Source: CAIOYC01 sp965277345 (lineage in GTDB: Bacteria; Pseudomonadota; Alphaproteobacteria; Caulobacterales; Caulobacteraceae). Taken from it: a DNA stretch of 64,000 nucleotides. The notes beneath the pieces are model-generated. The model saw nothing but the letters and a program-made list of their open reading frames with translations, was not told where the DNA came from and searched no databases. Below are positions 42,523-53,629 of the stretch, piece by piece. A program made the position numbers and the translations under genes. Numbering within the stretch: the stretch's first letter is position 1; the number at the start of each line of letters is the position of its first letter. The DNA is taken from the NCBI GenBank assembly GCA_965277345.1, contig CBDICI010000004.1, positions 1,736,001 to 1,800,000 on the forward strand, given 5' to 3'.

Positions 42523-43331
42523 GCCGCCACCGCGCCGGCCATTATCCCTTGGCGAAACAGTTGTTCGCTCGCCACCGCCAGAAGGCGATCGGCCAGGGTA
42601 TCGTGCTCGCGGGCCAGGGTCAGGGCGAGCGCTTCCAGAAGGTCGTGGCCGAGCGGCGCCGGCGGCCGGGGCGCAGCCTTGGTGGCGCGGCGCTGGCGGA
42701 CGCGCTTGACCAGCGGCGCCTGGTCGTCCATCGACTCGGGCTTGGCCAGATCGGCCGGCGACGGCTTGACGGCGCCCGCCCCGCGCAGCGCCTTGATCCA
42801 CGGCCGGAGCGGCTGGGGTTCCTGCGGCGCCTCCGGCTCCATCAGGTCCTCGGGGAAATAAGGCGCGGCGTGCGCTTCGTCGGCGACGCCGTAGACGGTG
42901 CGGAGCGGCGGCTCCTCCGGCAGCAGGATGATCTCGCCGACGGCGCCGCCACGATCGTCCAGCACGCGCAGGCGGCGCGGCGCGGTGGCGGGGGTCTCCA
43001 GCATCAGCTCGGTCTCCGCCGTCCCGTCGGCGCGGCGACCGAAGCCGTTGCGCGGTGTGGGCGGCGGCAGGGGCGAGGCGGTTTCGATCCCCAGGACCCC
43101 GGTCTCAGGCGCGGGGCCGCACAGCGCCTTCAACAGCAGGTCCTGGTCCGGGTCGCAGGGGGCGGGCGCGGTGAAGCGCGGCGAGGCGGCGACCGGACCG
43201 AGGGTCAGGGGTTCGCGCCGCTCGCGCCGGCCCAGACGCAGCCGGCCGAGCAGCCCGCGGGTCTGCGGTTCCGGCGCTTCGGTCTGCGCGATCAGGAGCG
43301 CGCGGATATGGTCGAGATCGGCGGACGCCAT
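42519..43331 (-). CDS. Hypothetical protein, 270 aa, low complexity
   Basis: Soluble-looking protein without a signal peptide or membrane segment. Pro/Arg/Glu-rich, with motifs LGRLRLGRRERREPL, LDDRGGAVGEIILLPEEPP and the C-terminal helical part LEALALTLAREHDTLADRLLAVASEQL. The last region looks like an amphipathic helix. Its stop overlaps that of the ThDP enzyme by two bases, convergent. I do not recognise a domain; the coding frame is likely real because the acidic/hydrophobic pattern is regular. Confidence 0.65.
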   Translation of the reverse strand: MASADLDHIRALLIAQTEAPEPQTRGLLGRLRLGRRERREPLTLGPVAASPRFTAPAPCDPDQDLLLKALCGPAPETGVLGIETASPLPPPTPRNGFGRRADGTAETELMLETPATAPRRLRVLDDRGGAVGEIILLPEEPPLRTVYGVADEAHAAPYFPEDLMEPEAPQEPQPLRPWIKALRGAGAVKPSPADLAKPESMDDQAPLVKRVRQRRATKAAPRPPAPLGHDLLEALALTLAREHDTLADRLLAVASEQLFRQGIMAGAVAA

Positions 43332-43445
43332 GGCCCCACTACGCTGGCAACGCCGTCAACCTTACCGCCCACCGATTTACGCCCGGTGGAGGAGGGCGGT
43401 TAACCGACCGTTGCTTTGCCCATTGTGTGTCCTATCTGCCAGCCC

Positions 43446-43949
43446 ATGGCCGAAGACTTCGATCCCGCCCGCCTTTCCGCCGACAAGCGCGCCCGCTACG
43501 CCGACCTCGCGCTGGAGGTTGCGGCGGTGCTGGAGGGCGAGACGGATAGGATCGTCCGCATGGCCACGGTGGCCGCCATGCTGCACCACGCCTTCGACGC
43601 CTTCTTCTGGACCGGGTTCTACGTGGTCGATCCAAACAAGCCGGAGGAACTGATGGTCGGCCCCTACCAGGGCACGCTCGGCTGCTTGCGCATCCCGTTT
43701 GGCCGGGGCGTCTGTGGCGCGGCGGCGCGGGAGCGACGCACGCTGATCGTCGAGGACGTGGACGCCTTCCCCGGCCACATCGCCTGCGACAGCCGCTCCA
43801 GGAGCGAGGTCGTCGTCCCGGTGTTCGATGGGGGGGGCGCCCTCATCGCGGTATTGGATGTGGACAGCGACCGGCCGGCCGCCTTCGACGAAATCGACGC
43901 GGAGGGCCTCGAAACCATCCTGCCCCAGACCTTCTGCGCACGGCGCTGA
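43446..43949 (+). CDS. Free methionine-(R)-sulfoxide reductase (GAF domain)
   Basis: Cytoplasmic protein of 167 residues of the YebR/fRMsr family. The three catalytic cysteines C80, C90 and C114 have exactly the spacing of E. coli Cys84, Cys94 and Cys118. The core reads GPYQGTLGCLRIPFGRGVCG and HIACDSRSRSEVVVPV, with WTGFY upstream. It reduces free methionine-R-sulfoxide. The start is ATG 43446 (MAEDFDP); an in-frame start 30 bp upstream has less support. Transcribed alone. Confidence 0.93.
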   Translation: MAEDFDPARLSADKRARYADLALEVAAVLEGETDRIVRMATVAAMLHHAFDAFFWTGFYVVDPNKPEELMVGPYQGTLGCLRIPFGRGVCGAAARERRTLIVEDVDAFPGHIACDSRSRSEVVVPVFDGGGALIAVLDVDSDRPAAFDEIDAEGLETILPQTFCARR

Positions 43950-44020
43950 GATTACGGAAGACCGCTTCTGGCTGAGGTCCTGAGCGCCCCCTTCGCCGCG
44001 GTGGGCCAAACCCGCCGCCG

Positions 44021-44203
44021 CTATTGCACCAATGTCGCGTGCGCCTTGCGAGCGAGGCCCGAGGTTTCGCCGGCGCGTTCGGCCATCATCCGCAGTTCAA
44101 ACGCCATGGCGCCGAGATGTTCGTCTTCCACTCTGGCGTCAGCCAGTTCAGCCAGCTGACTTAACATTTGTTGTATATATCGCCGTAAGTCCCCGTTCGA
44201 CAT
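44021..44203 (-). CDS. Small helical protein, 60 aa
   Basis: ATG 44203 is preceded by GAGGG at 6 bp. The product begins MSNGDLRRYIQQML and continues as a charged helix with a hydrophobic face (LSQLAELADARVEDEHLGAMAFELRMMAERAG). It has the look of a small regulator or subunit; no known domain seen. The region around it is more AT-rich than the flanking genes. A longer reading from 44236 has no ribosome site. Confidence 0.6.
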   Translation of the reverse strand: MSNGDLRRYIQQMLSQLAELADARVEDEHLGAMAFELRMMAERAGETSGLARKAHATLVQ

Positions 44204-44550
44204 TCCAACCCTCAAGCCACCGAAGCGCCGCTCCAATACTCGATGAACGACAAGGTGATGTGTTCACAGACTGTCATCCACGTCAAGGTGGCGCTTAAAG
44301 TCAAGCTTGGGAGCTCATCGTCTGCTTGGCCGGGCGTAGGCAGAGTTTCAGAAGCGAAATGTAATACTGGATGGCCGTGGCTGACTTTTCCTCGCGCAGG
44401 GAGGAGGCGGACGCTGACGCAAACCAGCGAGCGGGTTCCTGCGGACCCGCGCCCATTGCCCCTCGTCGCGCCGGTCGCTATCTAGCCGCAACCCCGGACC
44501 CCTTCAGACCGAGCGTGGGCCCGCCCCCGCTCAAAGGCCCCGAAGCACGC
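44204..44550. other. 347-bp intergenic region before ettA
   Basis: No convincing gene. It contains the start region of the small minus-strand gene and the leader of ettA. Lower GC between 44230 and 44380 suggests promoters facing both ways. A minus-strand TTGACG near 44300 could be a -35 box, but the -10 match is poor. Nothing else was recognised. Confidence 0.35.
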
Positions 44551-46218
<1,668 letters not shown>

Positions 46219-46245
46219 CTTCCGCGAGTTAATTTCGGGCCGGGC

Positions 46246-47532
<1,287 letters not shown>

Positions 47533-47614
47533 GGATACAGGTCCTCACCTGCCGGGAGGATCCGGCCGCCCTTCGACAGGACTCGGCGGCGGGACGTGCT
47601 GGGGTGTCGGCGAC

Positions 47615-48223
47615 CTAATAGTGGCCGCCGAGGCGATAGGCCAGCCTTATGCCGATATCATCCAGCGCCTGATTCTCTCCACTATGCAGGATCTCACCGT
47701 TGGACAGGTGGATATAGGACAGCTCGGCCGACCAGCGCCGCGAGATTTGATAGCCGAACGCGAGTTCTGGCTCGAACAGGTAATGGTCGCCGAACAGGAT
47801 GCGGGTCTGGGAAATGTGCAGGCGGTAGTCGTGCTGCGCCGGCGTCAGGCCGGGGGCGAAGGCATTGCCAGGATCGGTCTTGCCGGTGGTGTAGGCCAGT
47901 CCGATGCCGGGCCGGACATACCAGCGATGGCTCGGCGTCAGGTTGAAGCGCCAGTCGAACCCGGCGGCGATGAAGTCGGTGGAGACGTTGCTGTTGGCGG
48001 CGGCGATCACGTGCACGGACGGCTTGCCCAGGAACCACAGTGCGCCGATCTTGTCGGTCTGGTAGCCGATCAGCCCGTCGGCGCCGCCTTCCTGGTTCTG
48101 CTTGGTGCCGATGCCGTGGGCGTAGGCGCCGAGCAGAATCTCGCCCGCGCCGGCGGGAAGGGCGCACAGGCCCGCGCCCAATGCGAAACACGCGGCGGCG
48201 AGCGCCCTGGTCAGCCTGTTCAT
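47615..48223 (-). CDS. Lipid A 3-O-deacylase (PagL-like) outer membrane protein
   Basis: Protein of 202 residues with signal peptide (ALAAACFALGAGLCALPAGAG) and an eight-stranded barrel pattern. The active His-x-Ser is in YIHLSNGE, near the C-terminus, as in PagL. It ends IGIRLAYRLGGHY, a barrel terminal strand. PagL removes a 3-O-acyl chain from lipid A in the outer membrane. The remaining acidic residue of the triad cannot be placed confidently. It is just upstream of purA on the same strand. Confidence 0.82.
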   Translation of the reverse strand: MNRLTRALAAACFALGAGLCALPAGAGEILLGAYAHGIGTKQNQEGGADGLIGYQTDKIGALWFLGKPSVHVIAAANSNVSTDFIAAGFDWRFNLTPSHRWYVRPGIGLAYTTGKTDPGNAFAPGLTPAQHDYRLHISQTRILFGDHYLFEPELAFGYQISRRWSAELSYIHLSNGEILHSGENQALDDIGIRLAYRLGGHY

Positions 48224-48319
48224 CCCACTCAGCCCCCGATGGATTGCGTCGCGCCTTTTATGGCGCGAACCGGGCGGGCGGACAATCGGGTTCAGGCGGC
48301 TGCGGTCAGCCGGCCAGGA

Positions 48320-48544
48320 TCAAGCGGCGGCGCGGCGTCGGGCGTGCGCCCCGGCCAGTTGTTCGCTCCGTTGCGCCGCTTCGCGGGTGAAGATGGCCCG
48401 CAGCGCCTCGGCGTTCGTGCCGCCGCAAAAGTGCGTCGCCTGCTTGGCGTTGCGCAGGCGGGCGAGGGCGCGGTGCTGGGCCGGCGTCAGCGACGCCAGG
48501 GCGGCCACGTGCTCGGCCTCGATATCTTCCGGAGTAATGCTCAT
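48320..48544 (-). CDS. Hypothetical protein, 74 aa
   Basis: Small soluble protein, MSITPEDIEAEHVAALASL, predicted helical. It has a G-rich ribosome-site-like stretch about 10 bp before ATG 48544. The segment FCGGTNAEALRAIF carries a single cysteine. Not recognised as any family; coding likelihood is moderate. Confidence 0.6.
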   Translation of the reverse strand: MSITPEDIEAEHVAALASLTPAQHRALARLRNAKQATHFCGGTNAEALRAIFTREAAQRSEQLAGAHARRRAAA

Positions 48545-48642
48545 CTGCAACGCCCCCCGAGCCCCGATCGATCGCTTGATGTCGCCGATCTTTTATTGCG
48601 GCCCCACGAGCAACACTTGTCCTCAAACCTGACTGAGCGGTA

Positions 48643-48676
48643 AACGCCGCTATCGGTCGCAGTTTACTGCGGCGTT
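48643..48676. other. Inverted repeat, 8-bp arms
   Basis: AACGCCGC at 48643-48650 and GCGGCGTT at 48669-48676 are perfect complements around an 18-nt loop that itself holds CAGTTTACTG. It sits in the 244-bp gap before the NifU-domain gene and may be a leader structure or a weak terminator. Confidence 0.5.
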
Positions 48677-48788
48677 CTGACGCGAACGCGGACTTGCCCT
48701 CGGCGAATACCTGCGATTCGCCTTCGCGCTTGCACAACAAGGCGGCACGGCCCATGTGCTGCTCGATTCCTGAGCGAGGCTCTCCGTC

Positions 48789-49370
48789 ATGTTCATCCAG
48801 ACCGAACAGACCCCCAATCCGCTGACGTTGAAGTTCCTGCCCGGCCGCGAGGTGATGGGGGAGGGCAGCCGCGAATTTCGCACGCCGCAGGAGGCGGAGG
48901 TCTCACCTCTGGCGCGCGCCCTGTTCGAGGTGGATGGCGTCACCCGGGTCTTCCTGGGTCCCGACTTCGTCACCGTGACCAAACAGCCGGACGAGGTGGC
49001 CGATTGGCGCCACCTGAAGGCGCCGATCCTGGCCGAGATCATGGATCATTACACCGCCGACCGCCCGTTGTTCGTCGATGCGGTCGGCGACGGGGCGGTG
49101 GCCCACACCGACACCGCCTACGAGGGCGAGGCGGCGCAGATCGTGGCCGAGATCAAGGACCTGCTCGATACCCGCGTCCGCCCCGCCGTGGCGCAGGACG
49201 GGGGCGACATCCTGTTCGACCGCTATGAACCGGATACCGGCATCGTCTGGCTGCACATGCGCGGCGCCTGTTCGGGTTGCCCGTCGTCCTCCGCCACGCT
49301 GAAGGCGGGGGTAGAGAACATGCTGAAGCACTACGTGCCCGAGGTGACGCGGGTGGAGCAGACGCTTTGA
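48789..49370 (+). CDS. NifU-domain Fe-S scaffold protein (Nfu type)
   Basis: Protein of 193 residues. The N-terminal Nfu domain begins MFIQTEQTPNPLTLKFLPG. The C-terminal NifU domain has the cluster-binding C161-x2-C164 in GACSGCPSSSATLKAGVE. It transfers Fe-S clusters to client proteins in the cytoplasm. This arrangement is common in alphaproteobacteria and resembles mitochondrial NFU1. Transcribed alone; next gene is convergent. Confidence 0.95.
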   Translation: MFIQTEQTPNPLTLKFLPGREVMGEGSREFRTPQEAEVSPLARALFEVDGVTRVFLGPDFVTVTKQPDEVADWRHLKAPILAEIMDHYTADRPLFVDAVGDGAVAHTDTAYEGEAAQIVAEIKDLLDTRVRPAVAQDGGDILFDRYEPDTGIVWLHMRGACSGCPSSSATLKAGVENMLKHYVPEVTRVEQTL

Positions 49371-49449
49371 ATGCGGTCGCGGTGGAGCGATATCACCTGA
49401 GCGGCGCTCCGGTCGGCGCACCGCAGATCGCCTGACCGGTAGGGGATGA

Positions 49450-49953
49450 TCAGGCGGTCGCCAGGAAGGCCCTGATCTGGCGGTCACTCCGGAGACGAAC
49501 GATGCGCGCCTGGAGCGCCAGCGCGGCGACGGCCGCGTCGCGCTCCGGCGCCCTCAGCCGATAATAGGTCCAGATGTAGGTGATGAACGCCCAGTCAACC
49601 TTTTCCGGACAGCCTTCACCCAGGTCGATCCGCGTGCGCCCGGGATGGGCGAGCCGGCGGCGGAAGACGCGCCACAGGCAAAGCCAACGCGGCTGATCCA
49701 CCAGCACCACCGTATCCACGCGCGGCAGGCGAAGGTCGAAGATGGTCGAATAGCCCCCGTCCACCACCCATCGCTCACCCGAAAGCGCCTCCGACTGTAG
49801 GGCGCGAAAAGACGCCTCGTCGCGCTCCACCCATCCCGGCAGCCAGTAGAGCCGGTCCAGATGCACCACCGGCAGATTGAGTTTGGCGCCGAGCGCCCGC
49901 GCCAGGGTCGATTTGCCGCCGCCGGAACAGCCGAGGATGGCGATGCGCCGCAT
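49450..49953 (-). CDS. P-loop nucleotide-kinase-like protein (FlaR/topology modulation type)
   Basis: Protein of 167 residues from ATG 49953. Walker A is LGCSGGGKSTLAR, and the family segments PVVHLDRLYWLPGW and WVVDGGYSTIFDLRLPR follow. Related proteins are annotated as DNA topology modulation FlaR or adenylate-kinase-like; the substrate is unknown. An in-frame start at 49989 adds 12 residues before the P-loop. Confidence 0.82.
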   Translation of the reverse strand: MRRIAILGCSGGGKSTLARALGAKLNLPVVHLDRLYWLPGWVERDEASFRALQSEALSGERWVVDGGYSTIFDLRLPRVDTVVLVDQPRWLCLWRVFRRRLAHPGRTRIDLGEGCPEKVDWAFITYIWTYYRLRAPERDAAVAALALQARIVRLRSDRQIRAFLATA

Positions 49954-50007
49954 GATGCGGTTTAAGCTCGATCGAGCCGCCAGCGTCAACGCACCGTCGA
50001 GGAGCCC

Positions 50008-50961
50008 ATGTCAGATCCCGCCAAGCCCGTCCTGCTGCTCGATGGCCCCGCCCTGGCCCCGCTCAAGGCGGTGCTGGCGGACCGGTACGAGGTGCACACC
50101 CTGTGGGACCAGCCGGACCTCGACGCCTTCTATGCCGGACCCGGCCAGTCGGTGCGCGTGGTGCTCGGCGGCGGCGAGTTCCTGCACCCCATGACGGTGG
50201 AGGCCTTGCCCAACCTCGGCCTCATCGCCCGGATCGGCGTCGGTTATGAGGGCGTCGATGTGGCCCATGCCCGCGCCCGGGGCGTGGAGGTGACCAATAC
50301 GCCCAGCGTCAATGCGGACGATGTGGCCGATCACGCCCTGGCCCTGCTGCTGGCGGTGGTGCGCGGCGTGGGCGAGGGCGACCGATGGGTGCGCTCCGGC
50401 GGCTGGACCCGCGCCGATCGGGGCCCGATCCGCACCTCGATGAAGGGGCTTAAGGTCGGGATCGTCGGCCTCGGCGACATCGGCGTGGCCACGGCGGAGC
50501 GGGTCACGGCGTGCAAGAGCGTGGTGCGCTGGTGGGCGCCCCGGCCCAAGGCCGAGGCGGCCTATCCCCGGATGGACAGCCTGCACGACCTCGCCGCCTG
50601 GGCCGACGCGCTGGTGATCTGCGCGCGAGCCGACGCTACCAATGTGAAGCTGATCGATGATGCGGTGCTGGAGGCCCTTGGGCCGCACGGCGTGGTGGTC
50701 AACATCTCGCGGGGGTCGATCCTGGACGAGGCGGCGCTGATCGCCCGGCTGAAGGCGGGCGCCCTCGGCGGCGCCGGCCTCGACGTCTACGAACAGGAGC
50801 CCTCGCCGCCGCCCCGCTGGAGCGACGTGCCGAATACGGTGCTGACCCCCCATATCGGCGGCTCAACCCGCGGCGCCGTCCCGGCCATGGTCGCCGCCGC
50901 GCTCGACAATGTGCGCGCCTTCCTCGCCGGGGAGCCCCCGCCGAACCCCGTACCGCGCTAG
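50008..50961 (+). CDS. D-2-hydroxyacid dehydrogenase, NAD-binding
   Basis: Protein of 317 residues. The NAD loop is VGIVGLGDIGVATAERV. The family catalytic Arg sits in VVNISRGSIL, Glu in GLDVYEQEP and His in TPHIGG. The substrate-binding domain has RIGVGYEGVD and TNTPSVNADDVADHALAL. It interconverts a 2-keto acid and a D-2-hydroxy acid; the exact acid is unknown. Divergent from the P-loop gene by 54 bp. Confidence 0.9.
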   Translation: MSDPAKPVLLLDGPALAPLKAVLADRYEVHTLWDQPDLDAFYAGPGQSVRVVLGGGEFLHPMTVEALPNLGLIARIGVGYEGVDVAHARARGVEVTNTPSVNADDVADHALALLLAVVRGVGEGDRWVRSGGWTRADRGPIRTSMKGLKVGIVGLGDIGVATAERVTACKSVVRWWAPRPKAEAAYPRMDSLHDLAAWADALVICARADATNVKLIDDAVLEALGPHGVVVNISRGSILDEAALIARLKAGALGGAGLDVYEQEPSPPPRWSDVPNTVLTPHIGGSTRGAVPAMVAAALDNVRAFLAGEPPPNPVPR

Positions 50962-51035
50962 TGTGGCGATTCGGAAATTCGCCGACAGAGGATGGAGGGA
51001 AGGGCGGGCGCCTCAGGGACGTTCCGAAACGGGCT

Positions 51036-51671
51036 CTATGGAGTCTGGGAGCGCAACTGGCCGATCAGCACGTTGATGTCGCCGTGGTGGTTGTCGAGGG
51101 TGGAGACGAAGTCCTGCTGCTCGGTGATCGCCAGCCAGACGCCCTCGATGGACACGTCCACGGCGCGATAGCGCCCGTCCGCGCCGCGAATCACGCGCCA
51201 CTTCACCTCCGTCGGCGTGGTCACCTGGCCGCCGACGATCTGCGAGGTCACTACCACGTCGCCCGGCGCGCGCACGATGGAGCCGGTCACCCGCAGCCTT
51301 TCCCCGTGGTATTGGCCGAGGCGGCTCTCATAGACGCCGTTCGCGTAAAGGCGGAACGCCTGGGCGAAGGCCTGATGCTGCTGGGGCGAGATCGTGCGCA
51401 GATATTTGCCGAGCACGAAGTCGGTGATGCGCGGCACGTCGGCCACCTGATCGATGAAGGCGCGGAACTCGGCCTTCTTCTGCGCGGTGGCGCCGCCCTG
51501 GTTCAGGATGGTCAGCGCCCGGCTGGCCTCGTTGGCGACGAAGGCCTCGGCCTGGGCGTCGCGCTCGGCCTCGGCGAAAGCCGGGGTCGCGCTGAGGGCG
51601 ACAAGCCCGGCGGGGGCGCTCACCGCCAGGACGGCGGCGGCGCAGGCGAACAGGGTCGAACGAAGGATCAT
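51036..51671 (-). CDS. mlaC: Phospholipid-transport protein MlaC-like (Tol-Pal/asymmetry pathway)
   Basis: Periplasmic protein of 211 residues with a long signal peptide ending in ATPAFAEA. The MlaC/Ttg2D fold shows in LRTISPQQHQAFAQAFRLYANGVYESRLGQYHGERLRV and the C-terminal VWLAITEQQDFVSTLDNHHGDINVLIGQLR. It shuttles phospholipid between the outer-membrane lipoprotein MlaA and the inner-membrane MlaFEDB. It lies 19 bp behind mlaA. The inner-membrane transporter genes are not in this window. Confidence 0.9.
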   Translation of the reverse strand: MILRSTLFACAAAVLAVSAPAGLVALSATPAFAEAERDAQAEAFVANEASRALTILNQGGATAQKKAEFRAFIDQVADVPRITDFVLGKYLRTISPQQHQAFAQAFRLYANGVYESRLGQYHGERLRVTGSIVRAPGDVVVTSQIVGGQVTTPTEVKWRVIRGADGRYRAVDVSIEGVWLAITEQQDFVSTLDNHHGDINVLIGQLRSQTP

Positions 51672-51690
51672 CGGGGGCTCGAACTCGACA

Positions 51691-52503
51691 TCAATGGGGC
51701 GTGGGATTGGAGACGGGCGGTCTTGAGGCCGGGGGTGGCGTGCCGGGGGCCGGTCCGAAGTCCGGCAGATTCTTCACATTGGTGTCCGCATCGCGTCCGC
51801 GCGCGCTCGAATTCTGCAGATAGGCGGAGCGGATCGTGGCGTAGGGATCGGTGGCGGTGCGGTTCACCTCCTTCAACGCCTCGTCCGAGGCGACGCGTCG
51901 ATCCAGCCCCCCCGCCACCGTGCGGCCCGCCCCCACGGCCGCCGAGCCGTCATAGCTCAGCCAGTTGAACGGGTCGGTGACCACATCGACCACCCGTCCG
52001 GTCAGGTCGCGCACGCTGGAGGGGCCGAACACCGGCAGGAACAGGTAGGGCCCCTGCGGCGCGCCGTAGCGGCCCAGCGTATCGGCGAAGCCGCTGGGTT
52101 TGCGCGGCAGCCCGTTGGCCCCAGTGACGTCGAAGATGCCGAGGATGCCGACGGTGGAGTTGACGGCGAAGCGGACCAGGGTGCGGCCCGCGTCAGTGGG
52201 ATGCAGTTGCACCACATTGTTGAGGAAGGTGACGGGTTCCCCCAGATTATAGATCACGTTGTGCACGCCCTCGCGCACGGGATGGGTGATGGCGTGGTGA
52301 TAGAACACCGCCGTGGGGCGGACGATCGCCCGGTCCAGCCCCTTGTTGGCCTTGTAGAGTCCGCGGTTCGCGCCCTCCCACGGATCGGACCCCGAAGCTC
52401 CGGACGCGCCCGGCCCGTCGGGGGACGGCGCCGACTGGGCGAAGGCCGGGCCGGCCAGAAGCACGCCGACCGCCGCCGCCGATATAAGGACTGTCCGGAG
52501 CAA
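51691..52503 (-). CDS. mlaA: Phospholipid-binding outer-membrane lipoprotein MlaA/VacJ
   Basis: Protein of 270 residues. The start is TTG 52503 with GGAGG 5 bp ahead, reading LLRTVLISAAAVGVLLAGPAFAQS; no lipobox Cys is evident, so it may be a secreted variant. The VacJ core has DPWEGANRGLYKANKGLD, VTFLNNVVQL, RFAVNSTVGILGIFDV and GRYGAPQGPYLFLPVFGPSSVRDLTG. It extracts surface phospholipid to keep the outer membrane asymmetric. First gene of the mlaA-mlaC operon. Confidence 0.93.
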   Translation of the reverse strand: MLRTVLISAAAVGVLLAGPAFAQSAPSPDGPGASGASGSDPWEGANRGLYKANKGLDRAIVRPTAVFYHHAITHPVREGVHNVIYNLGEPVTFLNNVVQLHPTDAGRTLVRFAVNSTVGILGIFDVTGANGLPRKPSGFADTLGRYGAPQGPYLFLPVFGPSSVRDLTGRVVDVVTDPFNWLSYDGSAAVGAGRTVAGGLDRRVASDEALKEVNRTATDPYATIRSAYLQNSSARGRDADTNVKNLPDFGPAPGTPPPASRPPVSNPTPH

Positions 52504-52621
52504 CTTCGCCTCCAATACCGCCAAGCTGGCGACGCTCACCTGTGGCTGCACAACGCCCGATTCAAGGCAAAGGCGCCGTTCGCCACAGGAAAAGTTGCAG
52601 TGCGGCGCCGCCACCTCACCC

Positions 52622-52651
52622 TTGACATAAAGGCATAAGGATATCCTTATA
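52622..52651 (+). promoter_or_regulatory. Promoter and operator of the methionine regulator
   Basis: A -35 TTGACA (52622-52627), 18-bp spacer and a -10-like CTTATA (52646-52651). The perfect palindrome ATAAGGATATCCTTAT (52635-52650) covers most of the spacer and overlaps the -10. The start site would be near 52658, the A of the gene's ATG. Confidence 0.7.
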
Positions 52652-52657
52652 TGCCTT

Positions 52658-53629
52658 ATGGCGTTCACGTCCGAGGAGCTTGTGGAGGTGTTGCGCGCGG
52701 CGGGGGAGCCCACGCGCCTGCGCATTCTGGCGCTCCTGCTCCATGAGGAGCTGTCGGTGATGGAGCTCGGCCAGATACTGGACCAAAGCCAGCCGCGCGT
52801 CTCCCGCCATCTCAAGCTTCTGGCCGATGCGGGTGTGGTGGAGCGGTTTCCCGATGGGGCCTGGGTGTTCTACCGCCTGCCGGTGGCCGGGCCGCGCCGC
52901 GCGCTGACGGAGCAGGCGCTGGCGCAGCTCAAGCCGGGAGAGCCGATGCTGACCCGCGATCTCGACCGGCTGGGCCAGGTGCACAAGGCGCGCGAGGGCG
53001 ACGCCGCCGCCTATTTCGAGCGCAACGCCGCGCGCTGGGGCGAGGTGCGTTCGCTTTATGTGGACGAGACCGAGGTGGAGCGGGCGATCATGACCGCGGT
53101 GGGCGAGGGCCCGTTCGAGCGGCTGGTCGATCTCGGCACCGGCGCGGGGCGGATGCTGACTCTCCTGGGCGGCAAGGCGCGTTCGGCGCTCGGCCTCGAC
53201 CTGTCGCAGCAGATGCTGAACATCGCCCGGCGCGAGGTGAGCGAGGCGCATCTGGCCGGCTGCGAACTGCGCCACGGCGATATCTTCGCCACCGGGCTGC
53301 AGGGCGGATCGGCGGATCTGGTGGTGATCCACCGCGTGCTGCACTACCTGAACGATCCCGCCGCGGCGGTGGTGGAGGCGGCGCGGCTGGTCTCGCCACA
53401 GGGGCGGCTGCTGATCGTCGATTTCGCGCCGCACCGGCTGGAATACCTGCGCCAGGCCCACCAGCATCGGCGACTTGGCTTCTCCGACGAGGAGATCCAG
53501 CGCTGGTGCGGCGAGGGCGGGCTGCCGGAGGTGAACAGCGAGGCGCTGCCGCCGCTGGCCGCTGATGGGCTGACGGTGAAGATCTGGCTGGCCCGCCCGG
53601 CGGTCCAGAGCAAGAGGAGCGCCGCATGA
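52658..53629 (+). CDS. ArsR-family regulator fused to SAM-dependent methyltransferase
   Basis: Protein of 323 residues. The winged helix (1-95) has LRAAGEPTRLRILALL and MELGQILDQSQPRVSRHLKLLADAGVVERF. The methyltransferase domain (150-300) has the SAM motif LVDLGTGAGRMLTLL and a DLVVIHRVLHYLNDPA region. Such fusions in methionine operons are predicted SAM- or SAH-responsive repressors of the SahR/SamR type. It precedes metF with a 4-bp overlap. The gene appears leaderless. Methyltransferase activity itself may be vestigial. Confidence 0.87.
   Translation: MAFTSEELVEVLRAAGEPTRLRILALLLHEELSVMELGQILDQSQPRVSRHLKLLADAGVVERFPDGAWVFYRLPVAGPRRALTEQALAQLKPGEPMLTRDLDRLGQVHKAREGDAAAYFERNAARWGEVRSLYVDETEVERAIMTAVGEGPFERLVDLGTGAGRMLTLLGGKARSALGLDLSQQMLNIARREVSEAHLAGCELRHGDIFATGLQGGSADLVVIHRVLHYLNDPAAAVVEAARLVSPQGRLLIVDFAPHRLEYLRQAHQHRRLGFSDEEIQRWCGEGGLPEVNSEALPPLAADGLTVKIWLARPAVQSKRSAA

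Noticed and set aside
44243..44485. A plus-strand opening before ettA
   Set aside because: No ribosome site and Ser/Arg-rich content without a fold; more likely the untranslated ettA leader.
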